From: Trifolium pratense
Lineage: Eukaryota > Streptophyta > Magnoliopsida > Fabales > Fabaceae
Assembly: GCF_020283565.1 (NCBI RefSeq)
Contig: NC_060059.1
Location: 45,528,572 to 45,592,571, forward strand
DNA length: 64,000 bases
Direction: 5' to 3'
The translations under genes and the position numbers were made by a program. The notes below the pieces were generated by a model. That model was not told the origin of the DNA. It saw nothing but the letters and a program-made list of their open reading frames with translations, and did not search any database. Below, one piece after another: positions 54,821 to 64,000 of this stretch (positions are counted from its first letter, which is position 1; every line of letters begins with the position of its first letter).

Positions 54821-56340
54821 CTTATTAAAAAAAATTGATGATAACTAAAGGTTAAAAAAAAATTAAAGACACAATCAAGAACATAAACTTAAGTAGACAT
54901 CCATAAATAAATAAAAATTGTGATTAATTCCACCGTTCAAATTTATTGAAAACAGGGTTAACATATTAGGATTCCTAAATTCTTTCATAATTGAAGCACA
55001 TGTTTTAGCGGTTGAAAGGTTTTATTGTAAGTAAGAGATGCAGGTTCGATTCCCATCGTAGACAAATCTGTATTTTTTTAATATAAAACTGCAATAAAAA
55101 GAAAGAGAAAATGAGAGGGGAAAAAATTTGGTTTATGGTTAGCTTATGTTAGCAAGCTTATAATATAAGAGATAAGAGATTATCGGTTTTTAATTGTTTA
55201 AATTGTGCAATGAAAATTGATGGTGCTTAATTGTCGTATGAAATATTTCCTATGAAAGTTGATGGAGCTTAACACTTTGTAGACATAATTTAAATCACAA
55301 TTGGTCTGCTAGTGCATATTGTATCAATTGATCATCGGTTAATATTAAATCTGCAATGTTAAAATCAAAATAATGAATGTGATTAGTGACATGACTATAG
55401 TTGTGTTTGGTTGTATTGCAAAAAAAAATTGATTTAGCAGAATTGAGTTTGATAATAACTTTCCAAATTACACGTGATAATAACTTTTCAAATCTCACAT
55501 GATAATTATTCTCTAAATTTATGATCCGGTAGAAAAAAAATCATTGATCAGGAAAGAAATAAAAATATTTCGTGATGAATAATATAGTCAACAATAATTT
55601 TGATATGATATATTTTTAAAATTGATGGTGCTTATCAATTATTGCACATAATTTTAATCACAATTGGTATATTTGCCATAGTGGTTGGAAATATTGCCTT
55701 GCATTAAATGGTTGCGGGTTCAAATCCTAGTCAAGACAAAATTGTAATATTTTTTAATAAAAATTGCAAGATAAAATGGAGGGAAAACAGAAAAAACAAA
55801 TTAGGGTTTAAGGTTTGCTTGTGTATACAAGCTTATAATATAAAAGATTCGGAAAAAAGAAAGAAATGTAGCCGCAGGGAATCGAAGGGAGTCCAAAGAA
55901 AAAATAAGCTCCGTTTTTTTTTTCCAAAAGTAGGTTTGATGCTCCTAGAAGTTCTTTTTATTCAATTTTGCATATTGGAAAAACGCTGTTTTTTTATGGT
56001 TAAGAGCTTTATTAAAAACTAGTGGGCTGCGTTCCGCGCCTGCCTGTGTCTAACTTATGTAAAAAAAAAAATTCTTATCTTATTGTGAGTTTGTTAATAA
56101 AAAAAATTTGTTGCTACTAAAAAAATCAAGGGTATTGCTGGTATTATTGTTAAATATTATTTCAAATTATTGAAGGGCAAAATGGACCCAAAAAAAGTCA
56201 GTCCAAACTCCCGTATTCCCTTTATATATTGTTATAGATGTGTTTAGCCCAACTTCTTATTTTAAAGAGAATAAAAAGCTAAAAAAAGTCGGGCCAAACG
56301 GAACCTAAGTAGTGTTTGAGCTTATAACTTATAGTTTTTA
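54821..56340. repeat. 1520-bp tandem duplication, copy 1
   Basis: Directly followed by an almost identical copy (56341-57860). Contents: a tRNA-like module near 55005-55065 (B-box GGTTCGATTCC), the dispersed segment shared with 3680-4100 (55456-55850, box GGTTCAAATCC), and a short Helitron (56019-56238). No gene. Confidence 0.95.
56019..56238 (-). mobile_element. Short non-autonomous Helitron (minus strand), copy 1
   Basis: Minus-strand start TC TATAACAATATATAAAGG after an A (56238), minus-strand end GCGCGGAACGCAGCCCACTAG before a T (56019). 220 bp, related to 14290-14566. Confidence 0.6.
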
Positions 56341-57860
56341 CTTATTAAAAAAAATTGATGATAACTAAAGGTTAAAAAAAAATTAAAGACACAATCAAGA
56401 ACATAAACTTAAGTAGACATCCATAAATAAATAAAAATTGTGATTAATTCCACCGTTCAAATTTATTGAAAACAGGGTTAACATATTAGGATTCCTAAAT
56501 TCTTTCATAATTGAAGCACATGTTTTAGCGGTTGAAAGGTTTTATTGTAAGTAAGAGATGCAGGTTCGATTCCCATCGTAGACAAATCTGTATTTTTTTA
56601 ATATAAAACTGCAATAAAAAGAAAGAGAAAATGAGAGGGGAAAAAATTTGGTTTATGGTTAGCTTATGTTAGCAAGCTTATAATATAAGAGATAAGAGAT
56701 TATCGGTTTTTAATTGTTTAAATTGTGCAATGAAAATTGATGGTGCTTAATTGTCGTATGAAATATTTCCTATGAAAGTTGATGGAGCTTAACACTTTGT
56801 AGACATAATTTAAATCACAATTGGTCTGCTAGTGCATATTGTATCAATTGATCATCGGTTAATATTAAATCTGCAATGTTAAAATCAAAATAATGAATGT
56901 GATTAGTGACATGACTATAGTTGTGTTTGGTTGTATTGCAAAAAAAAATTGATTTAGCAGAATTGAGTTTGATAATAACTTTCCAAATTACACGTGATAA
57001 TAACTTTTCAAATCTCACATGATAATTATTCTCTAAATTTATGATCCGGTAGAAAAAAAATCATTGATCAGGAAAGAAATAAAAATATTTCGTGATGAAT
57101 AATATAGTCAACAATAATTTTGATATGATATATTTTTAAAATTGATGGTGCTTATCAATTATTGCACATAATTTTAATCACAATTGGTATATTTGCCATA
57201 GTGGTTGGAAATATTGCCTTGCATTAAATGGTTGCAGGTTCAAATCCTAGTCAAGACAAAATTGTAATATTTTTTAATAAAAATTGCAAGATAAAATGGA
57301 GGGAAAACAGAAAAAACAAATTAGGGTTTAAGGTTTGCTTGTGTATACAAGCTTATAATATAAAAGATTCGGAAAAAAGAAAGAAATGTAGCCGCAGGGA
57401 ATCGAAGGGAGTCCAAAGAAAAAATAAGCTCCGTTTTTTTTTTCCAAAAGTAGGTTTGATGCTCCTAGAAGTTCTTTTTATTCAATTTTGCATATTGGAA
57501 AAACGCTGTTTTTTTATGGTTAAGAGCTTTATTAAAAACTAGTGGGCTGCGTTCCGCGCCTGCCTGTGTCTAACTTATGTAAAAAAAAAAATTCTTATCT
57601 TATTGTGAGTTTGTTAATAAAAAAAATTTGTTGCTACTAAAAAAATCAAGGGTATTGCTGGTATTATTGTTAAATATTATTTCAAATTATTGAAGGGCAA
57701 AATGGACCCAAAAAAAGTCAGTCCAAACTCCCGTATTCCCTTTATATATTGTTATAGATGTGTTTAGCCCAACTTCTTATTTTAAAGAGAATAAAAAGCT
57801 AAAAAAAGTCGGGCCAAACGGAACCTAAGTAGTGTTTGAGCTTATAACTTATAGTTTTTA
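56341..57860. repeat. 1520-bp tandem duplication, copy 2
   Basis: Offset is exactly 1520 bp throughout. The one difference I noticed is G at 55716 versus A at 57236. The breakpoints share TTTA (54817-54820, 56337-56340, 57857-57860). Confidence 0.95.
57539..57758 (-). mobile_element. Short non-autonomous Helitron (minus strand), copy 2
   Basis: Same element as 56019-56238, present again because it lies within the 1520-bp tandem duplication, not through a separate insertion. Confidence 0.6.
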
Positions 57861-58360
57861 CCGTTTTTTTTTTCATTTTTAACCTTTAATTTAATTTTAT
57901 TATTTTTTTATAAAATAAAAAACTACCGACTAAAAAAAACTACCCATTACATATAAATATGTCCTTTTTATGTCTTTTTATATTTATCAATTATTTAAAA
58001 AGCTAATTTTACCAAATACTTTAATTTCAATCAGCTAGTTTTGATAAGCTAGCTTATAGCTTAATTTTACCAAACAGATAGTAAGTCTACGGGGGAAGGG
58101 TTAAAAAACACCGTAAGATATATTATTAAAATAATGAGTGGTTCAGATGCATTACCACCAACTTGTAGCTACGGTGTTTTGAATGTTAATTTGAATTCAC
58201 AAGAATACCAAATATTTTTACTGAATTACAAACTGAAAATGTGAAAAATATCCCCCCATTTTATTTATTTGTAATTGAACAATAAACCCTATAATATACT
58301 TCATCCGGTCATTAATGTGAGAGCAAAATTACTTTTTAGATTTATTCAGAATCGAATGTA
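57861..58360. other. AT-rich stretch with a MITE end
   Basis: 58030-58082 (CTAGCTTATAGCTTAATTTTA, CCAAACAGATAG) looks like the right arm of a dispersed MITE whose left arm may be CTTATAACTTATAG at 57841-57854. No gene recognised. Confidence 0.35.
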
Positions 58361-58369
58361 TTTAGTCTA

Positions 58370-59515
58370 GGGAGAAGTTATTATACATAAGTGTAATCCT
58401 TATGCATGGTACATAAGTCAATAACATCCATTAGATTGAGCATCCACATGTAATAATTCTAGCCAATCTCAACTCACACACTCACACCTAATCTCACACC
58501 CCCCAAATTTCTCACGTACCCCCCAAATTACTCGCGCACCGCCAAATTTCTCGTGCACCCCCCCAAATTTCTCATGCACCCCCCAATTTCTCGCGCACCC
58601 CCAAATTTCTAGCGCACCCCCCAAAAATTTTCACGCACCCCCAGATGACTTGTGCGTCCAATTTTTTTTTAACCCCCCATATTTCAAGCCTAAACCATTT
58701 TGCTGTGGGAATGGTTTCAAAAATATACACTCCAAAACCATTAAGTGCATAAGATGGTTTTGAAGTACAACCTATAATTAGAATCATAATTGTTTTTTTT
58801 TGGTACAATTATAATCATTATTTAAAACCAGTTAAATGGTTTCAGATAGTTATACACTAAAACCATTTGTATTGTAAAATGGTTTTATGTGTGTTTTTAT
58901 GGTTTCAAAAATTCTGGAAACCATTATGCTGGTTAAATGGTTTCAGATAGTTATACACTGAAACCATTTGTATTGTAAAATGGTTTTATGTGTGTTTTTA
59001 TGGTTTTAAAAATTCTGGAAACCATTATGTTGGTTAAATGGTTTCAGATAGTTATACACTGAAACCATTTGTATTGTAAAATGGTTTTATGTGTGTTTAT
59101 ATGGTTTTAAAAATTCTGGAAACCATTATGTTGGTTAAATGGTTTCAAATCACAATTATTGTTTGTATTCTAATTATAGGGTTGTACTCTAAAACCATCT
59201 TATACACTTAATGGTTTTGGAGTGCATATCTCTGAAACCATTCCCACAACAAAATGGTTTAGGCTAGAAATGTGGAGGGGACCAAAAAAATAAAATTGGG
59301 GGGCAAAAGTCATATTGGGGGTGTGCGAGAAATTTTGGGGGTGCATGAGAAATTTGGGGGTGCATGAGAAATTTGGGGTGCACAAGTAATTTGGGGGTGC
59401 ATGAGAAATTTGGGGGGTGTGCTAGTAATTTGGGGGGTGCACAAGTAATTTGGGGGGTGCACTAAGTAACTTATGCATGGTGCATAAGGATAACTTATGT
59501 ATAATAACCAATCCC
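58370..59515. mobile_element. Fold-back MULE with C-rich subterminal repeats
   Basis: 1146 bp, from GGGAGAAGTTATTATACATAAG to the inverse of CTTATGTATAATAACCAATCCC. Flanked by the exact 9-bp duplication TTTAGTCTA (58361-58369, 59516-59524). Each arm of about 460 bp contains seven to eight units like CACCCCCCAAATTTCTCGCG (left) or its inverse (right), then an inverted AAACCATTTTG segment. The centre is a tandem array of 101-bp units. Non-coding. Confidence 0.85.
58830..59132. repeat. Three tandem 101-bp units in the fold-back element
   Basis: Units begin GGTTAAATGGTTTCAGATAG at about 58830, 58931, 59032 and a partial fourth at 59133. Each unit contains ACCATTTGTATTGTAAAATGG, itself a palindrome. 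Confidence 0.85.
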
Positions 59516-59737
59516 TTTAGTCTATATAAATATAATAAACTAAATATATTAGATTCTCAATTAATCTAAAAAATAACTTTTCTCTTATATTAAGTATCGG
59601 AGAGAGTATTATATTAAAAAAAATAACTAGGGTTTTAAATTTATTTAATTTAGTGCGTTGTTCATATTCCCATCTCAAATTAACCTGGTGTTGGTTGTTG
59701 TTGTTGAATCTGAAAATATAATTCATACGTTTAAAAT

Positions 59738-60083
59738 TGGAAGTTGGGCTTAACCTATCTTTACAAAATTGGCTTGTAAGGTGATGATTGCCTCTAGTTT
59801 ATAAACACTTATTTAGGCCTTCTTGCAAGCGATGTAGGACTTCTTTAACACACCCCATCGCGCTCAACACTGTTGGGCTTGTTGCGCGGATATAAATAGT
59901 GGAGGGCCCAATCAAAAACCCGATTGCAGGCGGTTCGATGAAGTGGCCCAGCGAATCCTAGATAGGCTCTAATACCATCTTAGAATTGAGTATTGGGCCT
60001 AACTTATCCTTATAAAATCGGCTTGTAAGGTGATGATTGTCTCTAGTTTATAAACACTTATTCAGGCCTTCTTGCAAGCGATA
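59738..60083 (-). mobile_element. TRIM-like miniature LTR retroelement
   Basis: Two direct repeats of about 98-113 bp (59738-59850 and 59987-60083) share GGCTTGTAAGGTGATGATTG, TTTATAAACACTTATT and GGCCTTCTTGCAAGCGAT. Beside the right copy the minus strand reads TGGTATTAGAGC (59978-59967), one base from the initiator-tRNA primer site. Total about 350 bp, no coding. The right repeat is truncated at its outer end. Confidence 0.5.
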
Positions 60084-60886
60084 TGATTAAAAAAAAAATT
60101 TAGACGCATAATTTTTTCCAACTTTACTATGGGCATGATAATTATAAGAAACCAATACATCAAAGTGACATAAAATAAGATTTAATAAACAAAAAAAAAT
60201 GAAATGTGTCGGGCTGACCCATTAGCCGACATGGCCCATATGGGCCTGACCAAATTCTTCAATAGATAACCAAATAATAATTAAGTCAGGTTGGGCTAGC
60301 CCATTTATATAGTTTGGCCCACTGGGCCAGGAATATTTGAAATACGTTGAAGGCCTTCAACCAGCTTCAAATTGTTGCAAATTGTTGGAATTTAAAACTA
60401 GAGTGACTCTTGAGATTTTTTATTTTATTTTTGCCTATTAAATGCCATAATATACAACATTTTTCATTTACATAAATTTACATAATAGACACAGACAGAC
60501 CCCGCGAAATAGCTGTGTATCTTAGGGCTAATTAATAATAATAATACCTATTAGTTTAGTGAATCAATTCTTAAAAATGGAATAGGAGAGAACCGAACAA
60601 ACTACATCAATTTTTTTTTTCTATTTTTTTTTGGGTCTTGCTAACTAGTGCCCCCGGCACTAGTTAAGGAGCTAAAAAAAGAAATAAAGGAAAAGTTATG
60701 CATTGAAACAATCAAAATTTAGATTTTTCATGTGTTGACTTCACAATACTCAAGAAAAACCTTCTAAATTTAAATTCTTAACTAATGCCCCTGGAGCACT
60801 ATTTAGCATTTGCCTTTTTTTTTTTCCAGTTTGAATCGTAGTTGAATTAATTTTTTGTGATCCGCTTGCATCCTTGCTACAACACA
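60084..60886. other. AT-rich stretch, nothing firm recognised
   Basis: Contains GGGCC-rich words at 60215-60335 and repeated 'CACTAGTTAAGGAGC'-like text near 60655, probably dispersed repeats. No gene. Confidence 0.35.
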
Positions 60887-60889
60887 TTA

Positions 60890-61201
60890 GGCTATGTTTG
60901 GATTAGTGGTAAAGGATGGAATGAAATGGAATGGAGTGGTAACTAACTAAGTTCCATTGTTTGGATTTGCAAAAAATGAATGAAGTGGAATGGAACACAA
61001 TGGAACCCATTCCATCCGATACCCTCCAATCTTCTAATTTTCTTTCCCCTTCAAATCGGGGTGTATGCAATGGAATGAATATTTATAAAATATATCCAAA
61101 CAATGGAATGATATCTATACTCCATTCCGCTCCGTTCCACTTCATTCCATTATGTTCCATTCCGCTCCATTACATTTTGTACCACCAATCCAAACATAGC
61201 C
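60890..61201. mobile_element. Tourist-like MITE (PIF/Harbinger)
   Basis: 312 bp between TTA target duplications (60887-60889, 61202-61204). Inverted ends GGCTATGTTTGGATTAGTGG and its counterpart CCACCAATCCAAACATAGCC. The interior is rich in GGAATGGA/TCCATTCC. It ends 80 bp before the glutaredoxin start codon, so it is in that gene's promoter or leader. Confidence 0.85.
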
Positions 61202-61281
61202 TTAGGAGAACAGCTTATAAAAAAAAAAAAACACATTAGGAGAACAGACAAGACAGAACCAAAAGGAAAGTGAATTGCATA

Positions 61282-61812
61282 ATGATGGCATTATCATCAG
61301 TGGCGAACACTTTCACTCTTCCTCGCTTTACCTTCAACAATAACTCATCTTCTTCTTCCTCCATCTCAAAAATCTTCACTTTCTCCACTCCTTCACCCAT
61401 CATCAATGCATCTTCCTCAATATCACGCCCATTCACTTTCCCTCGAGCCATGTCTTCTTCTCCTTCTCCCTCTTCTTCTTCCCCCTCCTTTGGCTCTCGT
61501 CTCGAAGAAACCGTCAAAAACACCCTTTCTCAAAATCCTGTTGTCGTTTATTCCAAATCCTGGTGCTCCTATTGTTCCGAGGTTAAATCATTGTTCAACA
61601 AACTTGGTGTTCAACCTTTGGTCATCGAATTGGACGAATTGGGTATTTCAACTCAAACCCTAATTCATCATTTACAACTCAACTATTGCTTGCAATTTTG
61701 TTTGTGTATTTATTTATTTTATATTATTTTATTTTAGGTCCACAAGGTCCACAGTTGCAGAAATTATTGGAAAGAATCACTGGCCAATACACTGTCCCAA
61801 ATGTCTTTATAG
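61282..61812 (+). CDS. Plastid-type glutaredoxin (WCSYC), first two exons
   Basis: Exon 1 is 61282-61642 (ATG ATG GCA start; an upstream in-frame GTG at 61270 is not a plant start). Exon 2 is 61738-61812; GT-AG borders keep frame. The first 65 or so residues are Ser/Pro/Phe-rich and acid-free, a typical plastid transit peptide. The redox site WCSYC is at residues 94-98, followed by [37 protein letters not shown] and the TVPNVFI segment with the cis-proline. This matches chloroplast class I glutaredoxins of the GRXC5/GRXS12 group, which reduce glutathione-mixed disulfides; WCSYC rather than WCSYS points to the C5 type. The conserved GG(K)xIGG and C-terminal helices are missing: after the intron 2 donor the sequence runs into a chromovirus. 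The remaining exons may lie beyond the window or be lost. Confidence 0.85.
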
Positions 61813-62109
61813 GTAAATCAACTGCATGTTGGGTTTAAATTTTTTTTTTAGCTGAAAAAAAAACATTCTTCCCCATAATATTGCAATTTGTAAGATTAAT
61901 CTCTATTTTGAAAACTTTTTACAAAAAATATATAATTATAAGATCCTGTTTAACAAAAATATACTATTCATTTAGCTTGTTTTGACTGTATTGTTTTAAT
62001 AATGTATAAATGTAAATATTAGCATGTAAGATCTTGTTCAATTTGTTTTGATGAGTATTTTCAAAATATTAAATTTTTATAATTTTTACTAATAGACAAT
62101 TAAAGATAT
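61813..62109 (+). other. Glutaredoxin intron 2 up to the chromovirus insertion
   Basis: Starts GTAAATCAAC after exon 2, AT-rich, no exon seen. The five bases before the LTR are GATAT (62105-62109), the expected target duplication. Confidence 0.55.
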
Positions 62110-62496
62110 TGATAGGATTCAATTTAGTAATCTAACAAAAATCAGTAGGGAAACAATAGAAAATAAGGAAAACGACTGTATATTATTTCTGGAAATCCAA
62201 TTAGAGTTCAAATGGGATCTAATTGTGAAGTACAACGGAATAGTAAAAGAAATAACAATGGATGAAAGAATAAACTGAGTAATTCGAGCTACTCAGGGTC
62301 TCCACATGCATAGAAGCATCTAAAACTTAAGCATGACTGACTCCAATGATGAGTCCATTATTAATAATGCCAAAATCTGTCATATCTGTTTTTCTCTCTC
62401 TGCCATCTGCGCCATTAATGGTGTTTAAAAGTCATTTATCTCTCTGTCATCTATCCATCACACCCCTGACTCACTGCAACAGAATATTATCCTACA
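62110..62496 (-). repeat. 3' LTR of a chromovirus (387 bp)
   Basis: On the minus strand it runs from TGTAGGATAATATTC to GAATCCTATCA, with short inverted ends TGTAGGAT/ATCCTATCA. It follows the purine-rich GAAGGGAGGGGAATTGATAG (62552-62533) and the end of pol. The partner LTR lies outside the window. Confidence 0.6.
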
Positions 62497-64000
62497 TCCC
62501 TTTTGTTTCCTCTTCTTTTGTAGACCCTACCAAAGCTATCAATTCCCCTCCCTTCAAAATTCTCCTTGTCCTCAAGGAGAAATCTTGGATATTCTTTCCT
62601 GAGCTTATCAACTAATTCCCAAGAATTTTCAAAAGCTGGGAGACCTTTCCACTTCACTAATACCTCCATCTCTCCTGTGTCATTCCTTCTGGTGTCTAAG
62701 GTTTCCTCCGGTTCGGGTTCTAACTGCCAGGATTCATTCATACAGCTAGGTAAAGGTTGTGGTTCAATGTTGGGTGCTAATGCCTTCTTCAAAAGGGATA
62801 CATGAAACACTGGATGGACCCTACTGTCATCAGGAAGTTGTAGTTTATAAGCTACAGCTCCTATCTTCTGCAAAATTTCGAAAGGCCCATAGTATCTTGG
62901 ACTAAGTTTTTGATTAAACCTTTTAGCTAACTTCTGCAATTTGTAAGGTTGTATCTTCAAATAAACCATATCTCCTACTTCATACGCTACCTCTCTTCTG
63001 TGCTTATTAGCTTGAGTTCTCATCTTATCCTGAGCCTTTAGTAATTGATCCTTCAGTTCTTCTAACACCACATTCCTCTCAGCAGTAAGTCTATTAACCT
63101 CTTCTATGGCAGATAGACTTTCATTCCCCTTAACCAACACTGGAGGTGTTCTCCCATAAAGAGCCTCAAATGGTGTGGTTTTTAAAGAAGCATGGTAGTT
63201 GGTATTATACCAATACTCTGCCCAAGATAACCACCTAGGCCACTGTTTAGGTTGTCTACCAGTCAAACATCTTAAATAGGTTTCCAAACATCGATTCACT
63301 ACCTCAGTTTGGCCATCCGACTGAGGGTGATATGCACTGCTAAATTTCAACTTGGTACCTGCTTGTTTAAAAACTTCAGTCCAGAATGAGCTAAGAAACA
63401 CCCTGTCTCTATCGGACACTATGGAATTTGGAAACCCATGTAGCTTCACTATTTCCTTAATGAACACATTGGCTACTTCTTTAGCTGTATATGGATGACA
63501 AATAGGCAAAAAATGAGCATACTTAGTTAACCTATCCACAACCACCATTATAGTATCCACCCCTTGAGCTTTAGGTAACCCGCCTATGAAGTCCATAGAG
63601 ATGTCAGTCCATACCTGTGTGGGAATTGGTAAAGGCTGTAATAATCCTCCAGGGCTGAGGGTTTGATATTTATTTCTCTGACACACTTCACACGCTTCAA
63701 CATACTCCTTGATGCATTTCCTCATTCCCTCCCAATACACAACCCCCGATATCTTCTTGTATGTTCTCAAATACCCCGAGTGTCCTCCAGCTGAGGTATC
63801 ATGGAATTCATGTAAGAGCCAAGCAATTCTAGGTGAATTCTTAGGAATGACTATTCTGCCTTCATGATATAACCTTCCTCCTTTCAATTGGTACCCTTGA
63901 TGACTGAGAGGTTCCCCTATCAAATCTTGTACCACCTTCTTCAACTTATCATCATCTTGAATTTCACTCTCCAACCCTTCCCATGCTTCACATTGAATCA
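62487..64000 (-). CDS. Chromovirus pol: integrase with C-terminal chromodomain (partial)
   Basis: Open on the minus strand from the window edge to a TAA just inside the LTR; the N-terminal pol domains are off the right edge. Zinc finger HEFHDTSAGGHSGY...CEVCQRNK, catalytic core with D, D, E in ISMDFIGGLP, VSDRDRVF and SDGQTEVVNR, then GDMVYLKIQPYKL, LSPRYYGPFEIL and HPVFHVSLLKK. The C-terminus is a chromodomain (LVKWKGLPAFENSWE). In chromoviruses this domain steers integration toward particular chromatin. The short LTR suggests the Reina clade (inference). The visible 500 residues have no stop or frameshift, so the element looks young and possibly competent. Confidence 0.9.
   Translation of the reverse strand, partial: IQCEAWEGLESEIQDDDKLKKVVQDLIGEPLSHQGYQLKGGRLYHEGRIVIPKNSPRIAWLLHEFHDTSAGGHSGYLRTYKKISGVVYWEGMRKCIKEYVEACEVCQRNKYQTLSPGGLLQPLPIPTQVWTDISMDFIGGLPKAQGVDTIMVVVDRLTKYAHFLPICHPYTAKEVANVFIKEIVKLHGFPNSIVSDRDRVFLSSFWTEVFKQAGTKLKFSSAYHPQSDGQTEVVNRCLETYLRCLTGRQPKQWPRWLSWAEYWYNTNYHASLKTTPFEALYGRTPPVLVKGNESLSAIEEVNRLTAERNVVLEELKDQLLKAQDKMRTQANKHRREVAYEVGDMVYLKIQPYKLQKLAKRFNQKLSPRYYGPFEILQKIGAVAYKLQLPDDSRVHPVFHVSLLKKALAPNIEPQPLPSCMNESWQLEPEPEETLDTRRNDTGEMEVLVKWKGLPAFENSWELVDKLRKEYPRFLLEDKENFEGRGIDSFGRVYKRRGNKRDVG

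Noticed and set aside
55708..56022. 104-codon frame present twice (also 57228-57542)
   Set aside because: Identical only because of the 1520-bp duplication; it runs through dispersed repeat sequence and a Helitron end, with no domain.
61270..61284. Earlier start for the glutaredoxin at 61270
   Set aside because: That codon is GTG; the ATG at 61282 is the first plausible start for a nuclear plant gene.

Overview
This is a stretch of nuclear plant DNA, most likely from a papilionoid legume of the Medicago/Trifolium type. The evidence is the AT-rich composition, GT-AG introns in plant-type genes, a legume-type tRNA-derived SINE, Stowaway, Tourist and MULE miniature elements, Helitrons, a Tat/Ogre-type Ty3-gypsy element and a chromovirus. 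The species call is an inference. No bacterial features (operons, CRISPR, rRNA) are seen.

Only two ordinary host genes can be read. One is a complete 13-exon gene on the minus strand (46056-52199) for a 407-residue pfkB-family sugar kinase with a plastid-type N-terminus. The other is the 5' half (two exons, 61282-61812) of a plastid-type glutaredoxin with a WCSYC active site. Its remaining exons are not visible because a chromovirus (LTR 62110-62496, integrase to the right edge) lies in or after its second intron.

The rest is layered mobile DNA. 1-5.7 kb: nested MITEs, a Helitron helicase pseudogene and a small host-gene fragment. 7.0-11.9 kb: a decayed copia-type region flanked by a perfect 153-bp inverted repeat. 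13-15.5 kb: MITEs and a short Helitron. 15.6-20.4 kb: a decayed minus-strand Ty1-copia element dotted with short hairpins of constant loop. 20.8-36.1 kb: a 15.3-kb Tat-lineage element with near-identical 777-bp LTRs. Its gag-pol is on the minus strand, broken by frameshifts, a stop codon and a 1.2-kb MULE. On its plus strand it carries two antisense genes with their own TATA boxes; the larger is a five-exon gene for a 1148-residue plant-mobile-domain protein. 37.2-40.6 kb: an intron-containing myosin XI tail pseudogene. 41.3-45.3 kb: a tandem host duplication hit by a MULE, by a TIR element that captured a PRORP-like exon, and by a truncated LINE. 53-58 kb: clustered Helitron termini and a 1520-bp near-perfect tandem duplication. 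58.4-61.2 kb: a fold-back MULE, a TRIM-like element and a Tourist MITE.

The strongest candidates for something unusual are the intron-containing antisense gene pair inside the young Tat element, the constellation of CTTCWGG-centred hairpins in the copia element, and the PRORP-capturing TIR element. All boundaries, splice sites and family names come from reading the sequence by eye, without database searches.
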